Below the pieces are notes generated by a model. That model did not search any database, was not told where the DNA came from, and saw only the letters and a list, made by a program, of their open reading frames with translations. From Methylobacterium mesophilicum SR1.6/6 (GTDB lineage Bacteria > Pseudomonadota > Alphaproteobacteria > Rhizobiales > Beijerinckiaceae), in the NCBI RefSeq assembly GCF_000364445.2, contig NZ_CP043538.1:660501-724500 (forward strand): 64,000 nucleotides of DNA. Direction: 5' to 3'. Within the stretch, counting starts at the first letter, position 1. Every line of letters begins with the position of its first letter. This document shows positions 8,172-16,668 of this stretch, in pieces. The translations under genes were made by a program, and so were the position numbers.

Positions 8172-9218
8172 TCACGCCGCCGCGGCGGAGAGCGTACCGA
8201 GGTCCCGGACCAGCTCGTCCACCCGCTCGGGTTTCGCATCCCAGGCGAACATGAACCGCGCCCCGCCACCGATGAAGGTGTAGAACCGCCAGCCCCGGGC
8301 GCGCAGCCCCTCCATGGTGGCGGCCGGCAGCGTCAGGAAGACCGCGTTGGCCTCGACGGGAAACAGCGCCCGCACCCCCGGCAGCCCGGCAACGGATTCG
8401 GCGAAACGCCGGGCGCAGGCGTTGCCGTGCGCCCCGTTCCTCAGCCACGCGCCGCTCTCCAGCATGCCGACCCATGGGGCCGCCAGAAAACGCATCTTCG
8501 AGGCGAGCTGACCGGCCTGCTTGCACCGGTAGCCGAAATCCTCCGCGAGCCTCGGATCGAAGAACACCACCGCCTCGCCGGCATGCATGCCGTTCTTGGT
8601 GCCGCCGAAGCACAGGACGTCCACGCCCGATTGCCACGTCATCTCGGCCGGGCTGCAGCCCAGGCTCGCGCAGGCATTGGCGAAGCGCGAGCCGTCCATG
8701 TGGAGCGCGAGGCCGAGGTCGCGGCAGGTCGCCGACAGCGCGCGCAGCTCGGCGAGGGTGTAGACCTGACCGGTCTCGGTCGGCTGCGTGACGGTCACGA
8801 CCCGCGGCCGGGGGAAGTGAATGTCGCTGCGGTTCTGGGCGAGCCCGCGGATCGCCTCCGGTGTCAGCTTGCCGCCCTCGGTCCGGACGGTGAGCAGCTT
8901 GGACCCGTTGGAGAAGAATTCCGGCGCGCCGCACTCGTCGGTCTCGACATGGGCCGAATCGGCGCAGATCACGCTGTGGTAGGACTGGCACAGGGCCGCC
9001 AGTGCCAGGGCGTTGGCGGCGGTGCCGTTGAACGCGAAAAACACTTCGCACTCGGTCTCGAACAGCGCGCGGAACGCGTCGGCGGCCCGGGCTGTCCAGG
9101 GATCTTCGCCGTAGGCCGGCGCGTGGCCGCGATTGGCCGCCTCCATGGCCGCCCAGGCTTCGGGACAGATGCCCGAATAGTTGTCGCTGGCGAATTGCTG
9201 CGAGTCGTCGTGTCTCAT
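8172..9218 (-). CDS. ltaE: Low-specificity L-threonine aldolase family protein
   Basis: A PLP enzyme of the beta-eliminating lyase/threonine aldolase family, 348 residues, predicted to split L-threonine or allo-threonine to glycine and acetaldehyde. The N-terminal SDNYSG motif and the PLP-lysine segment CFGGTKNG (about residue 225) are clear, as is [11 protein letters not shown], which holds the Asp that contacts the pyridine nitrogen. It converges on the DUF1501 gene with only 13 bases between stops. Substrate preference cannot be told from the sequence; beta-hydroxy amino acids other than threonine are possible. Confidence 0.88.
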   Translation of the reverse strand: MRHDDSQQFASDNYSGICPEAWAAMEAANRGHAPAYGEDPWTARAADAFRALFETECEVFFAFNGTAANALALAALCQSYHSVICADSAHVETDECGAPEFFSNGSKLLTVRTEGGKLTPEAIRGLAQNRSDIHFPRPRVVTVTQPTETGQVYTLAELRALSATCRDLGLALHMDGSRFANACASLGCSPAEMTWQSGVDVLCFGGTKNGMHAGEAVVFFDPRLAEDFGYRCKQAGQLASKMRFLAAPWVGMLESGAWLRNGAHGNACARRFAESVAGLPGVRALFPVEANAVFLTLPAATMEGLRARGWRFYTFIGGGARFMFAWDAKPERVDELVRDLGTLSAAAA

Positions 9219-9325
9219 CCGAGCAACCTACCACGCGGCAGCCGAAGTTCGATCGCGCGGACAGGTTGGAACTGGTGCGCGCTTGGTGTAATGACCCCGC
9301 CAAGGCGTGGGCTCCACGCCGATTC

Positions 9326-9384
9326 GGAAACCGACGTTCCCGTCCCTCCCGGGCGCAACCGGGCGAGGGACGTTGCCGGTTTCC
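9326..9384 (+). promoter_or_regulatory. Strong leader hairpin upstream of rpsU
   Basis: GGAAACCG (9326-9333) pairs with CGGTTTCC (9377-9384), and inside it CGTCCCTCCCGG (9341-9352) pairs with CCGGGCGAGGGACG (9359-9372) with one bulge, closed by a short GCGCAA-type loop. The hairpin ends 55 bases before the rpsU start and is not followed by a T-tract. It looks like a leader element (translation control, RNA stability or attenuation) rather than a terminator. Confidence 0.5.
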
Positions 9385-9439
9385 AGATCGGCGGCGGGCT
9401 ACGCGAGCCCCGAAATCCAGGTCCAGAGGATCAAGTCCG

Positions 9440-9775
9440 TTGCAGGTACTCGTTCGCGACAACAACGTCGATCAAGCGCTCCGCGTCCTCAAGAAGAAGA
9501 TGCAGCGCGAAGGCATCTTCCGCGAGATGAAGCAGCGCAAGGCTTATGAGAAGCCGTCCGTGCGCAAGGCCCGCGAGAAGGCCGAGGCCGTCCGCCGCGC
9601 CCGCAAGCAGGCCCGCAAGACCGCGATCCGCGAGGGTCTGATCGCCGCGCCGAAGCCGAAGCCCCGTTTCCCCGCCGGCGGCCGTCGCCCCGGCTTCCCG
9701 TCCCCGACAGCTGCGCAGGCGCAGGGCGGCAACGCCTCGGGTCAGGTTCCGGTGAGCCCGGCTCCCGCCGCCTGA
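9440..9775 (+). CDS. rpsU: 30S ribosomal protein S21
   Basis: Small-subunit protein S21, 111 residues from a TTG start at 9440. Translation from there gives [20 protein letters not shown], the canonical S21 N-terminus, and AGAGGA at 9425-9430 is a well-placed ribosome binding site. Upstream ATG codons in the same frame give no S21-like sequence. The core ends near residue 70; a Pro/Ala/Gly-rich tail follows ([15 protein letters not shown] onward), making it longer than enterobacterial S21 of about 71 residues. An intrinsic terminator follows. Confidence 0.94.
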   Translation: MQVLVRDNNVDQALRVLKKKMQREGIFREMKQRKAYEKPSVRKAREKAEAVRRARKQARKTAIREGLIAAPKPKPRFPAGGRRPGFPSPTAAQAQGGNASGQVPVSPAPAA

Positions 9776-9798
9776 TTGACCGCACGCGCTCTTGAAGG

Positions 9799-9833
9799 AG
9801 CCCGGCCTGCGCAAGCAGCCGGGCTTTTTCTTT
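9799..9833 (+). terminator. Intrinsic terminator of rpsU
   Basis: AGCCCGGC and GCCGGGCT form an 8-bp stem with an 11-base loop, followed by a T-rich run TTTTCTTT. It lies 23 bases after the rpsU stop. Confidence 0.85.
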
Positions 9834-9914
9834 GCGACGTGACGGAAGCGGAGCGGTCAGAGCGCCCGCGCCATGGACTTATAGTTTGAACGCTACGGTT
9901 GAGGCGTCCCTCTC

Positions 9915-10004
9915 CGTCATCACGAACGCAGCGAAGTGACCCAGGGCAGCGCGACCTGAGGAGATGTGCCGCTGCTGGATTGCTTCGCTCCGCTCGCGAG
10001 GACA
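9915..10004. repeat. Palindromic intergenic repeat of a second family
   Basis: Left arm CGTCATCACGAACGCAGCG and right arm beginning CTGGATTGCTTCGCTCCGC are imperfect inverted copies of about 29 bases. It resembles the dispersed GAGCGAAGCGAAGCAATCCAG-type repeats of alphaproteobacteria. It sits between the convergent rpsU and response-regulator genes. Confidence 0.65.
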
Positions 10005-10035
10005 GCGGAGTTGACGGGAACAACCGGTACCGGGA

Positions 10036-10428
10036 TCACGCCGCCTTGGCGGCGATCGTCGCGCGCTCGGCCTGGACCAGCACGTCCAGAGCCCGCCACG
10101 GCTTCTGCATGTAGACCGCCTGATCGGGCAGGCGCGCGTCGCGGCTCGCCCCGGAGGTGACGATCACGCGCACGTCCGGCCAGCGACGTCCCACCGCCTG
10201 GGCCAGGGAAATGCCGTCCATGGCACCGGGCAGGCGCACGTCGGCGAAGAGCAGCGCCACGGTGACGTCCGGCCGCTCCAGCACCGAGAGGGCCGCCTCC
10301 GCACTCTCACAGGCGATCACGCCGAGATCCGTCTCTTCCAGCACCGCGGTCGCGAGATCGCGTACCGCCGCGTCGTCCTCGACGACGAGGGCGACGGGGC
10401 TGGAACTGTCGGGCGTTGCGCGATCCAT
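10036..10428 (-). CDS. Single-domain response regulator
   Basis: A receiver-only protein of 130 residues. It has the acidic pair Asp18/Asp19 (ALVVEDDAAVR), phospho-acceptor Asp63 (LLFADVRLPG), Thr91 (VIVTSGA) and Lys109 (YMQKPW). The frame is open to 10509, but the ATG at 10428 is preceded by AGGAG at a 7-base spacing and begins just before the receiver fold. No histidine kinase is adjacent, so the partner is unknown. FixJ/CpdR-like receivers of this kind are frequent in Methylobacterium. Confidence 0.88.
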   Translation of the reverse strand: MDRATPDSSSPVALVVEDDAAVRDLATAVLEETDLGVIACESAEAALSVLERPDVTVALLFADVRLPGAMDGISLAQAVGRRWPDVRVIVTSGASRDARLPDQAVYMQKPWRALDVLVQAERATIAAKAA

Positions 10429-10747
10429 AAGAGTCTCCTGATGCCGGTGCGTTGCCCCTTGACGGGTCACGGTCCCATAGACGGGCTTCTGATTCCCCGA
10501 TTCGGCCATGCTGGCCTGTCAGGAGCCGGCTCACAAGAGTCGGCGCGATTCGGTCGACGAATGCCTGCCCTGCAGCCATGCGGCGACACTTTCGAGCGAA
10601 ACGCCTGAAATTGGCGCAGCGCACGCGCGGTTAAGAAACTGTTCACCGAAGTGGACCGACTGTTAACCTGCTGCTGCGGTGGAACCGGCCCGGTGGGACC
10701 TCCCATCGGCTTCAACGCGGATCAGAGCTGAAGGATCAACGTCCGAC
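10429..10747. other. Divergent intergenic region with short direct and inverted repeats
   Basis: This region separates the response regulator from the amidotransferase gene. ACTGTT occurs at 10638 and again at 10659, exactly 21 bases apart, and GGTTAA (10629) mirrors TTAACC (10663). The arrangement could be an operator for the rightward gene. No clear -35/-10 pair was found. Confidence 0.35.
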
Positions 10748-11533
10748 ATGTGCCGTTTCCTCGCCTACAGCGGTGAGCCGGTCTTCCTCTCCGACCTCGT
10801 CTGCGCGCCGACCCATTCGCTCGTGCACCAGTCGCTGCACGCCGACGAGGGGAAGACTGAAACCAACGGCGACGGCTTCGGCATCGGTTGGTACGCCGAG
10901 CGCCCAGAACCCGGTGTCTACCGCGACATCTCTCCGGCGTGGTCGGATGAAAACCTCGTGAACCTCTGTGGGCAGGTCCGGGCGCGGACCTTCTTCGCGC
11001 ATGTCCGCGCCTCGACTGGCACGGCCACCGCGCGGGCGAACTGCCATCCCTTCGTGCACGGCCGGCACCTGTTCATGCACAACGGCCAGATCGGCGGCTA
11101 CCATCGGATCAAGCGCCGGCTCGAAGCGCTGATCCCGGACGCGTATTATGACCAGCGCCGCGGCAGCACCGATTCCGAGGCAATCTTCCTGCTGGCCCTG
11201 GCCAACGGCCTCGAGACGGACCCGATCGGCGCCATGGCGCGGACGCTGAGATCCATCCGTGAGCTGATGGAGGTCGCCAACGTCTGCGAGCCGCTGCGCT
11301 TCACCGCGCTGCTGACCGACGGCGAGACGCTCACCGCCTACCGCTGGGCCTGCGACGGCCGTCCACCGAGTCTGTATTTCCGCGAGGGGCCGGGCGGCAT
11401 CGTGGTCGTCTCGGAGCCGATCGACGGGTGCCGCGACGGCTGGAAGGTCGTGCCGAAGGGTGGCACGCTCCGCGCGCGCCATGGGGCGGCGACGGTGGTG
11501 GAAGTCCCCGAACCCACCCGCGCCGCTGCCTGA
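10748..11533 (+). CDS. Class II glutamine amidotransferase
   Basis: An N-terminal-nucleophile amidotransferase of 261 residues (YafJ/EgtC-like). Cys2 directly after the initiator Met ([11 protein letters not shown]) is the nucleophile, which fixes the start at 10748. Other class II landmarks are [17 protein letters not shown] and the NCHPF and [10 protein letters not shown] segments that line the glutamine pocket. There is no synthase domain, so it either acts with a separate partner or hydrolyses gamma-glutamyl amides. No ergothioneine genes are next to it, so I do not call it EgtC. Confidence 0.88.
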   Translation: MCRFLAYSGEPVFLSDLVCAPTHSLVHQSLHADEGKTETNGDGFGIGWYAERPEPGVYRDISPAWSDENLVNLCGQVRARTFFAHVRASTGTATARANCHPFVHGRHLFMHNGQIGGYHRIKRRLEALIPDAYYDQRRGSTDSEAIFLLALANGLETDPIGAMARTLRSIRELMEVANVCEPLRFTALLTDGETLTAYRWACDGRPPSLYFREGPGGIVVVSEPIDGCRDGWKVVPKGGTLRARHGAATVVEVPEPTRAAA

Positions 11534-11634
11534 ATACAAGCGAGCCCAGCCATGCCGTCCCGGGGATTGTCGGGGCGCGCCCTATGGCCACATTCCGCTC
11601 GCGGCCGATGGTGCGGCCGAGCGGGAATCAGCCG

Positions 11635-13068
11635 ATGTATCCGGATACCGAGCTTCACATCGCGGGACGCTGGCGCGCGGGCGCCGACCGGGCAACCCTT
11701 GGCGTCCTCAACCCGGCCACCGGCGAGACCATCGGCCAGTGCGCCGTCGCCACGCAGGCCGATCTCGACGAGGCCCTCGCGGCGGCCGCCCGCGCATTCC
11801 CGGCGTGGCGGAAGGTGGCGGCGTTCGAGCGCGCCAAGGTGATGCGCAAGGCCGCCGACCTGATGCGTGCGCGGGTCGACGAGATCGCCCGGACGATGAC
11901 CCTGGAGCAGGGCAAGCCGCTCGCCGAGTCGCGCATGGAGACCCTGGCGGCGGCGGACATCATCGACTGGTTCGCGGAGGAGGGTAAGCGCGCCTACGGC
12001 CGCGTCATCCCGGGCCGGGCCGACGGCGTGCTGCAGGCGGTGATCCGCGAGCCGGTCGGTCCGGTCGCCTGCTTTACCCCCTGGAACTTCCCGATCAACC
12101 AAGCGGTCCGCAAGATCTCGGCGGCGCTCTGCACCGGCTGCACGGTGATCCTGAAAGGCCCCGAGGACACGCCGGCGAGCTGTGCCGCCCTCGTCCGCGC
12201 CTTCCTGGATGCCGGCATCCCGGGCGACGCGCTCTCGCTGGTCTACGGCGATCCCGAGACGATCTCGTCCTACCTGATTCCGCATCCGGTGATCCGGAAG
12301 ATCTCGTTCACCGGCTCGACCGTGGTCGGCAAGAAGCTCGCCGCGCTGGCGGGCGAGCACATGAAGCGGGCCACCATGGAACTCGGCGGCCACGCCCCCG
12401 CGATCGTGTTCGGCGACGCCGATGTGGAGAAGGCGGTCGCCGTCCTTGCTCCGTCGAAGTTTCGCAACGCCGGACAGGTCTGCGTCTCGCCGACGCGCTT
12501 CCTGGTGCACGATTCGGTGTTCGACCGCTTCGTCGAGGGCTTCACCAACTTCGCCAAGACCCTCAAGGTCGGCGACGGGCTGGATCCGGACACCAAGATG
12601 GGACCGCTGGTCCACGGGCGACGGGTCGACGCCATAGCGACCCTGACCGCCGATGCCGAGTCGAGCGGCGCCAGCCTCCGCGCCGGCGGCCAGCGCATCG
12701 GCAACCAGGGCAACTTCTTCGAGCCGACGGTCTTCACCGAGGTGCCACTCACGGCGCGGATCATGAATGAGGAGCCTTTCGGCCCCGTGGCGGCGATCAA
12801 CCGCTTCTCGGACGACGAGGAGGCGCTCACGGAGGCCAACCGCCTGCCCTATGGCCTCGCGGCCTACGCTTACACCCGCTCCGCCGAGCGGGCGGCCCGG
12901 GTGTCGAACGGGGTCGAGAGCGGGATGATCTCGATCAATCACCACGGTCTCGCCCTGCCTGAGACCCCATTCGGCGGCGTCAAGGATTCCGGCTACGGCA
13001 GCGAGGGCGGGCCAGAAGCGCTCGACGCGTATCTCGTGACCAAGTTCGTCACGCAGGCGAACTTCTGA
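11635..13068 (+). CDS. NAD(P)-dependent aldehyde dehydrogenase, succinate-semialdehyde type
   Basis: A 477-residue aldehyde dehydrogenase. Catalytic residues are visible: Asn151 (PWNFP), Glu249 (MELGGHAP) and Cys283 ([10 protein letters not shown]), with the nucleotide-binding FTGSTVVGK at 226-234. The overall pattern is nearest to succinate-semialdehyde dehydrogenases, but the usual KPAE/KPSE is KGPED here and the substrate is uncertain. ATGs at 11584 and 11608 are in frame; I chose 11635 because the family fold begins at [13 protein letters not shown]. It follows the amidotransferase on the same strand. Confidence 0.85.
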   Translation: MYPDTELHIAGRWRAGADRATLGVLNPATGETIGQCAVATQADLDEALAAAARAFPAWRKVAAFERAKVMRKAADLMRARVDEIARTMTLEQGKPLAESRMETLAAADIIDWFAEEGKRAYGRVIPGRADGVLQAVIREPVGPVACFTPWNFPINQAVRKISAALCTGCTVILKGPEDTPASCAALVRAFLDAGIPGDALSLVYGDPETISSYLIPHPVIRKISFTGSTVVGKKLAALAGEHMKRATMELGGHAPAIVFGDADVEKAVAVLAPSKFRNAGQVCVSPTRFLVHDSVFDRFVEGFTNFAKTLKVGDGLDPDTKMGPLVHGRRVDAIATLTADAESSGASLRAGGQRIGNQGNFFEPTVFTEVPLTARIMNEEPFGPVAAINRFSDDEEALTEANRLPYGLAAYAYTRSAERAARVSNGVESGMISINHHGLALPETPFGGVKDSGYGSEGGPEALDAYLVTKFVTQANF

Positions 13069-13084
13069 TCGGCCGGTCGGCGCA

Positions 13085-13291
13085 TCAATAATGGGGAGGC
13101 GGTGGCTCCGGCCCCCGCGGCGCGGCCCGGGCCGCCGCCTCCTCGACCTGTTCCCGCAACCCCTCGACCTGTCGCACCAGCCGGTCGATCAGCCGCCACT
13201 GCTCCGTCACGGTCCGGTTCAGATCCTCGATCGTCGCCTCCTGCTCGGTGAGACGCATTTCCAGGCGGTCGATCCGGTTCGGCTCGTCCAT
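13085..13291 (-). CDS. slyX: SlyX family protein
   Basis: A 68-residue protein that is almost all coiled coil (heptads from RIDRLEMRLTEQEATIEDL on) and ends in PPPPHY, the C-terminal hallmark of SlyX. Its function is unknown despite wide conservation. The start at 13291 follows GGAG-type sequence; the longer frame upstream lacks SlyX similarity. It converges on the aldehyde dehydrogenase gene. Confidence 0.85.
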   Translation of the reverse strand: MDEPNRIDRLEMRLTEQEATIEDLNRTVTEQWRLIDRLVRQVEGLREQVEEAAARAAPRGPEPPPPHY

Positions 13292-13637
13292 CTCCGATCT
13301 CCAATCAGACCACGGGCCATCCGCGGCCGATCGGCCGGGGTCGGAGAACCGATGCCGAGGGCTGATCGTCTTCGCAAGCCGGTAGGGGCCCGTCCGGATG
13401 CGAGGCACCAAAAGATCCCGCGAATACCAATTTTCCCTATGCTCATATCGCGCGACATTGATCGCGAAATCGTTACCTGAAGTCCTGCGACATCAATATA
13501 CAGATCTATTTCACAGTCTATTTCGGACTATTTTCGCTGAATCCGGGCCCGCGTAAGAGCTGTCTTGTCAATTTTTAAACGATCTTACCGCTTGTATACT
13601 CGCCGACCACTGGGTCCGGCTGCAGGCAAGGAAGAAG
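13292..13637. other. AT-rich intergenic region upstream of chemoreceptor
   Basis: The stretch 13430-13610 is strikingly AT-rich for this genome (for example CAATTTTTAAACGATC near 13569). A TATACT at 13595-13600 is a possible -10 element for the chemoreceptor gene, but no -35 at the right spacing is convincing. No reading frame of interest was seen. Confidence 0.45.
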
Positions 13638-15107
13638 ATGTTCGGTTCACGTGCGGACTCGCTGGTCGCGGCGGTCGACCGGGCAATGGCGCGGGTTGAG
13701 TTCGACCCGTCCGGCACCGTCATCGACGCCAACACCCTCTTCCTGGATCTGGTCGGCTACACGCGCGCGGAGGTCTGCGGGCGCCCCCATGCGCAGTTCG
13801 TGACCGAAGCGGAGCGCGCGGGGCCCGGTTACGCCGCGTTCTGGGAACAGCTGCGCACCGGGCGTCACGTGGCCGGCGACTTCACGCGCCTCACGAAGTC
13901 GGGGCAGACCATCCGCATCCACGGCTCCTACAACCCGGTCCTCGATCGCCACGGCAAGGTGATCAAGATCGTGAAGCTCGCCACCGACGTCACGGAAGAG
14001 CGCGGGCGCAGCGCGCGCGACGCCGGCTGGATCGCGGCGCTCGATCGCTCGCAGGCGGTGATCAGCTTCACGCTGGACGGCATCATCACGGACGCCAACG
14101 CCAACTTCCTCACGACCCTGGGCTACACCCTCGACGAGGTGCGCGGCCAGCATCACCGGATGTTCCTGCCGGCGGACGAGGCCGCGGGCGCGGACTACGC
14201 GGCGTTCTGGACGGCCCTCGGCGCTGGGCGCCATCAGGCCGGCGAATTCCGCCGGGTCGGCAAGGGCGGCCGCGCGGTCTGGATCTTCGGCACCTACAAC
14301 CCGATCTTCGACGCCGACGGGAAGCCCTGCGCGGTCGTGAAGTTCGCCACCGACGTGACCCGGCAGGTGGAGGACCGGCAGCGCCGCGGCGACGGTCAGC
14401 GCGCCATCGACGCGGATCTCTCCGCGATCCGCGAGTCGATGAGCCGCGTCGTGCAGCAGGCTGACGGGACCACCCAGGCCGCGAACCAGACGGCGCACAA
14501 CGTCCAGGCGGTCGCCGCGGGTTCGGAGGAGTTCGCGGCCTCCATCGAGGAGTTGAGCCGCCACGCCCTCCAGGCGAAAGCCTCGGTCGACAAGGTCGTC
14601 ACCCGCGCCGAGGAAGCGGGCGCCATCGTGGTGGGCCTGACCGGTGCAGCGGACCGGATCGGCGCCGCCGTGAACCTGATCCGCTCCATCGCCGACCAGA
14701 CGAACCTGCTGGCGCTCAACGCCACCATCGAGGCCGCGCGGGCGGGTGCGGCCGGCAAGGGCTTCGCGGTCGTGGCCGCCGAGGTCAAGGCGTTGGCCGA
14801 GCAGACCGCCCGGGCCACCGGCGAGATCGGCACCCAGATTGCCGCCGTGCAGACGGAGACGGCCCGGGCGGTCGCGGCCATCGACGGGATCGGCGGCACG
14901 ATCGAGCAGCTCAGCGAGATCTCGCTCAGCGTGTCGTCCGCCGTGACCGAGCAGGCGGCCGTGACCCGCGACATGACCGAGAACATGCAATCCGCCGCCC
15001 AGAGCGTCGAGGCGGCCCGCGCGGCCATCGCCGAGATCGCGACCTCGGCGGCCCTGGTGGACGCCTCGGTGCGGAAGGTCTCCGAAGCCGCCCGCGCCCT
15101 CGCCTGA
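13638..15107 (+). CDS. Soluble methyl-accepting chemotaxis protein with two PAS domains
   Basis: A 489-residue chemoreceptor with no membrane segment, so probably cytoplasmic. Two tandem PAS domains lie at about 15-120 and 137-245, each with the YAAFW and TYNP/SYNP pattern and followed by KLATDVT or KFATDVT. The MCP signalling domain fills the rest; the hairpin tip [20 protein letters not shown] contacts CheA/CheW. The close similarity of the two PAS units suggests an internal duplication. AAGGAAG precedes the ATG at 13638. The PAS ligand (flavin, heme or other) cannot be told by eye. Confidence 0.93.
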   Translation: MFGSRADSLVAAVDRAMARVEFDPSGTVIDANTLFLDLVGYTRAEVCGRPHAQFVTEAERAGPGYAAFWEQLRTGRHVAGDFTRLTKSGQTIRIHGSYNPVLDRHGKVIKIVKLATDVTEERGRSARDAGWIAALDRSQAVISFTLDGIITDANANFLTTLGYTLDEVRGQHHRMFLPADEAAGADYAAFWTALGAGRHQAGEFRRVGKGGRAVWIFGTYNPIFDADGKPCAVVKFATDVTRQVEDRQRRGDGQRAIDADLSAIRESMSRVVQQADGTTQAANQTAHNVQAVAAGSEEFAASIEELSRHALQAKASVDKVVTRAEEAGAIVVGLTGAADRIGAAVNLIRSIADQTNLLALNATIEAARAGAAGKGFAVVAAEVKALAEQTARATGEIGTQIAAVQTETARAVAAIDGIGGTIEQLSEISLSVSSAVTEQAAVTRDMTENMQSAAQSVEAARAAIAEIATSAALVDASVRKVSEAARALA

Positions 15108-15202
15108 ACGGGCGACGCCGTCCCCGCAAGCGGCGTCCCGCCGACCGCTCGCGCGGGATGATCAGGGGCACCGCGGAGCTAGGTTGACGCCCGAAGACGC
15201 CG

Positions 15203-16357
15203 TTACGCGGCCCGTGCGGCAGCCGCGTCGGCCACGGCGACCCGGTCGCGGCCGCCGTTCTTGGCGGCGTAGAGGGCGGTGTCGGCGCGCCGCATCAGCG
15301 TCTCGTACCCGACCCCGTGGCGCAGCTGCGCGACTCCGATGCTCACGCTGACGCGCAGCTCGGGGATTTCGGGCACGTGGAGTTCTGCGAAGGTGCGGCG
15401 CAGCTCCTCGGCGCGGGCCAGGGCTTCGGCGGGCGAGACTTCCGGCAACAGGCAGGCGAACTCCTCACCGCCCAGGCGCCCCAGGAGCGCGTCCGGCGGC
15501 AACAAGGACGCCGCCATGGCGCAGAACCCGACCAGCACCGCGTCGCCCACGGCGTGGCCATGAACGTCGTTGACCGCTTTGAACCGGTCGAGATCGACGA
15601 GGAGCAGCGCGCCGCCCCCGCCTCCCAGAAGGGCGGCGTCAACGGCATCCGCGAACGCACGGCGATTTCGGACGCCCGTGAGCGCGTCCGTGGAGGCGGC
15701 GATGCGCTGCTCGCGCTCAGCCCGCTCCTTGACCAGCGCCATGAAGGTGAAGGCCGAGGCGATCGAGAACAGCATGGTGACGAAGCACAGGACCGCCACC
15801 CAGGGCGAGGCAAGCGGATTCGGGCCGATCAGGGGCGGCGCCAGGAGCGTCGATGGGATCCGCACCAAGTAGAAGGCGCCTTGCAGGCTCAGCACGATGC
15901 CGGCGCTGATCCGCGAGGCGAGGCGCTCGGCACGGCCGCGCCAGATTTCTGCGGCGGCCGCGCCGCAGTAGACGGTAGCCACGGCCGAGGCGAGGAGGAC
16001 GCGCAGCTCGATCGACGCGTAGAAGGCCGGGACGCAGCAGAGGACGCCCCACAAAGCCGCGCCCGCCATCGCGACGTCCAGGCGGGCCGCCCGGCGCTCG
16101 AAGGAGCGGACGCCACTCCAGATCAGTCCGTAGGCGGCGAGCACCACGGCGTTGGCCAACCCGATCGACACCAGGTCCGGGATCTGGCCGCGCAGGGCCA
16201 ATCCGGCAGAGCCAACCGACCCGACGAGATGCGCCGCTCCCCACAGGGCAAGGGCGCGGGAGTCGGGCGCCTGCCGCCAGGACGCCAGGAACAGCGTGCC
16301 GACCAGCAGGGTCGTCGCGGCACTGACGATCAGCAGCGTGGTGGGGTCAAGGTGCAC
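15203..16357 (-). CDS. Membrane-anchored GGDEF diguanylate cyclase
   Basis: A 384-residue protein with about six N-terminal membrane helices (residues 7-215) and a C-terminal GGDEF domain predicted to make cyclic di-GMP. The signature is intact as GRLGGEEFACLLPE, preceded by LLLVDLDRFKAVND, which carries the metal-binding Asp. An RxxD inhibitory site at the usual spacing before GGEEF is not apparent (LPPD occupies that area), so product inhibition may be absent. The start codon is GTG at 16357. The membrane part matches no sensor family I recognise. Confidence 0.88.
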   Translation of the reverse strand: MHLDPTTLLIVSAATTLLVGTLFLASWRQAPDSRALALWGAAHLVGSVGSAGLALRGQIPDLVSIGLANAVVLAAYGLIWSGVRSFERRAARLDVAMAGAALWGVLCCVPAFYASIELRVLLASAVATVYCGAAAAEIWRGRAERLASRISAGIVLSLQGAFYLVRIPSTLLAPPLIGPNPLASPWVAVLCFVTMLFSIASAFTFMALVKERAEREQRIAASTDALTGVRNRRAFADAVDAALLGGGGGALLLVDLDRFKAVNDVHGHAVGDAVLVGFCAMAASLLPPDALLGRLGGEEFACLLPEVSPAEALARAEELRRTFAELHVPEIPELRVSVSIGVAQLRHGVGYETLMRRADTALYAAKNGGRDRVAVADAAAARAA

Positions 16358-16520
16358 GACCGTCCATCGATCTTCAGTCCTGGGCGATCCCCTGCCGTTC
16401 AGGCTCAGAAACGATTCGCCCAGAGCGATATCCGTAGAATAAAAACTTAATCAAACTCCCCGCCCTGCACCACCACGGTCTACGACACCGCCTTGCGGCA
16501 GGCTGATCGGGCGATTGCAC

Positions 16521-16657
16521 CCAATCCCCCCCCTCATTCTGAGGGCCCGCGCCAGCGGGCCTCGAAGGAGGGTTCCAGGGATCGCAGCGCGCTCTGGAGG
16601 GCTCCTTGGAGGCCGGGCGATCTGCGATCGCCCGGCACCTCAGGATGAGGGGATTGG
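16521..16657. repeat. Palindromic intergenic repeat, copy 2
   Basis: It begins CCAATCCCCCCCCTCATTCT and ends CACCTCAGGATGAGGGGATT, the same family as the 3505 copy. Internal segments GGGCCTCGAAGGAGGG and GGAGGGCTCCTTGGAGGCC are shared. It lies between the GGDEF gene (leftward, starting upstream at 16357) and the end of the leftward synthetase gene, and fills most of the gap. Confidence 0.8.
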
Positions 16658-16668
16658 GTTGGACGGCC

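Noticed and set aside
9266..9294. TTGGAA-N17-TAATGA as the rpsU promoter
   Set aside because: The spacing is right, but the -10 element matches the consensus at only two positions.
9326..9384. tRNA or tRNA-like element upstream of rpsU
   Set aside because: The fold is a single long hairpin; no D, anticodon or T arms and no CCA-end pattern.
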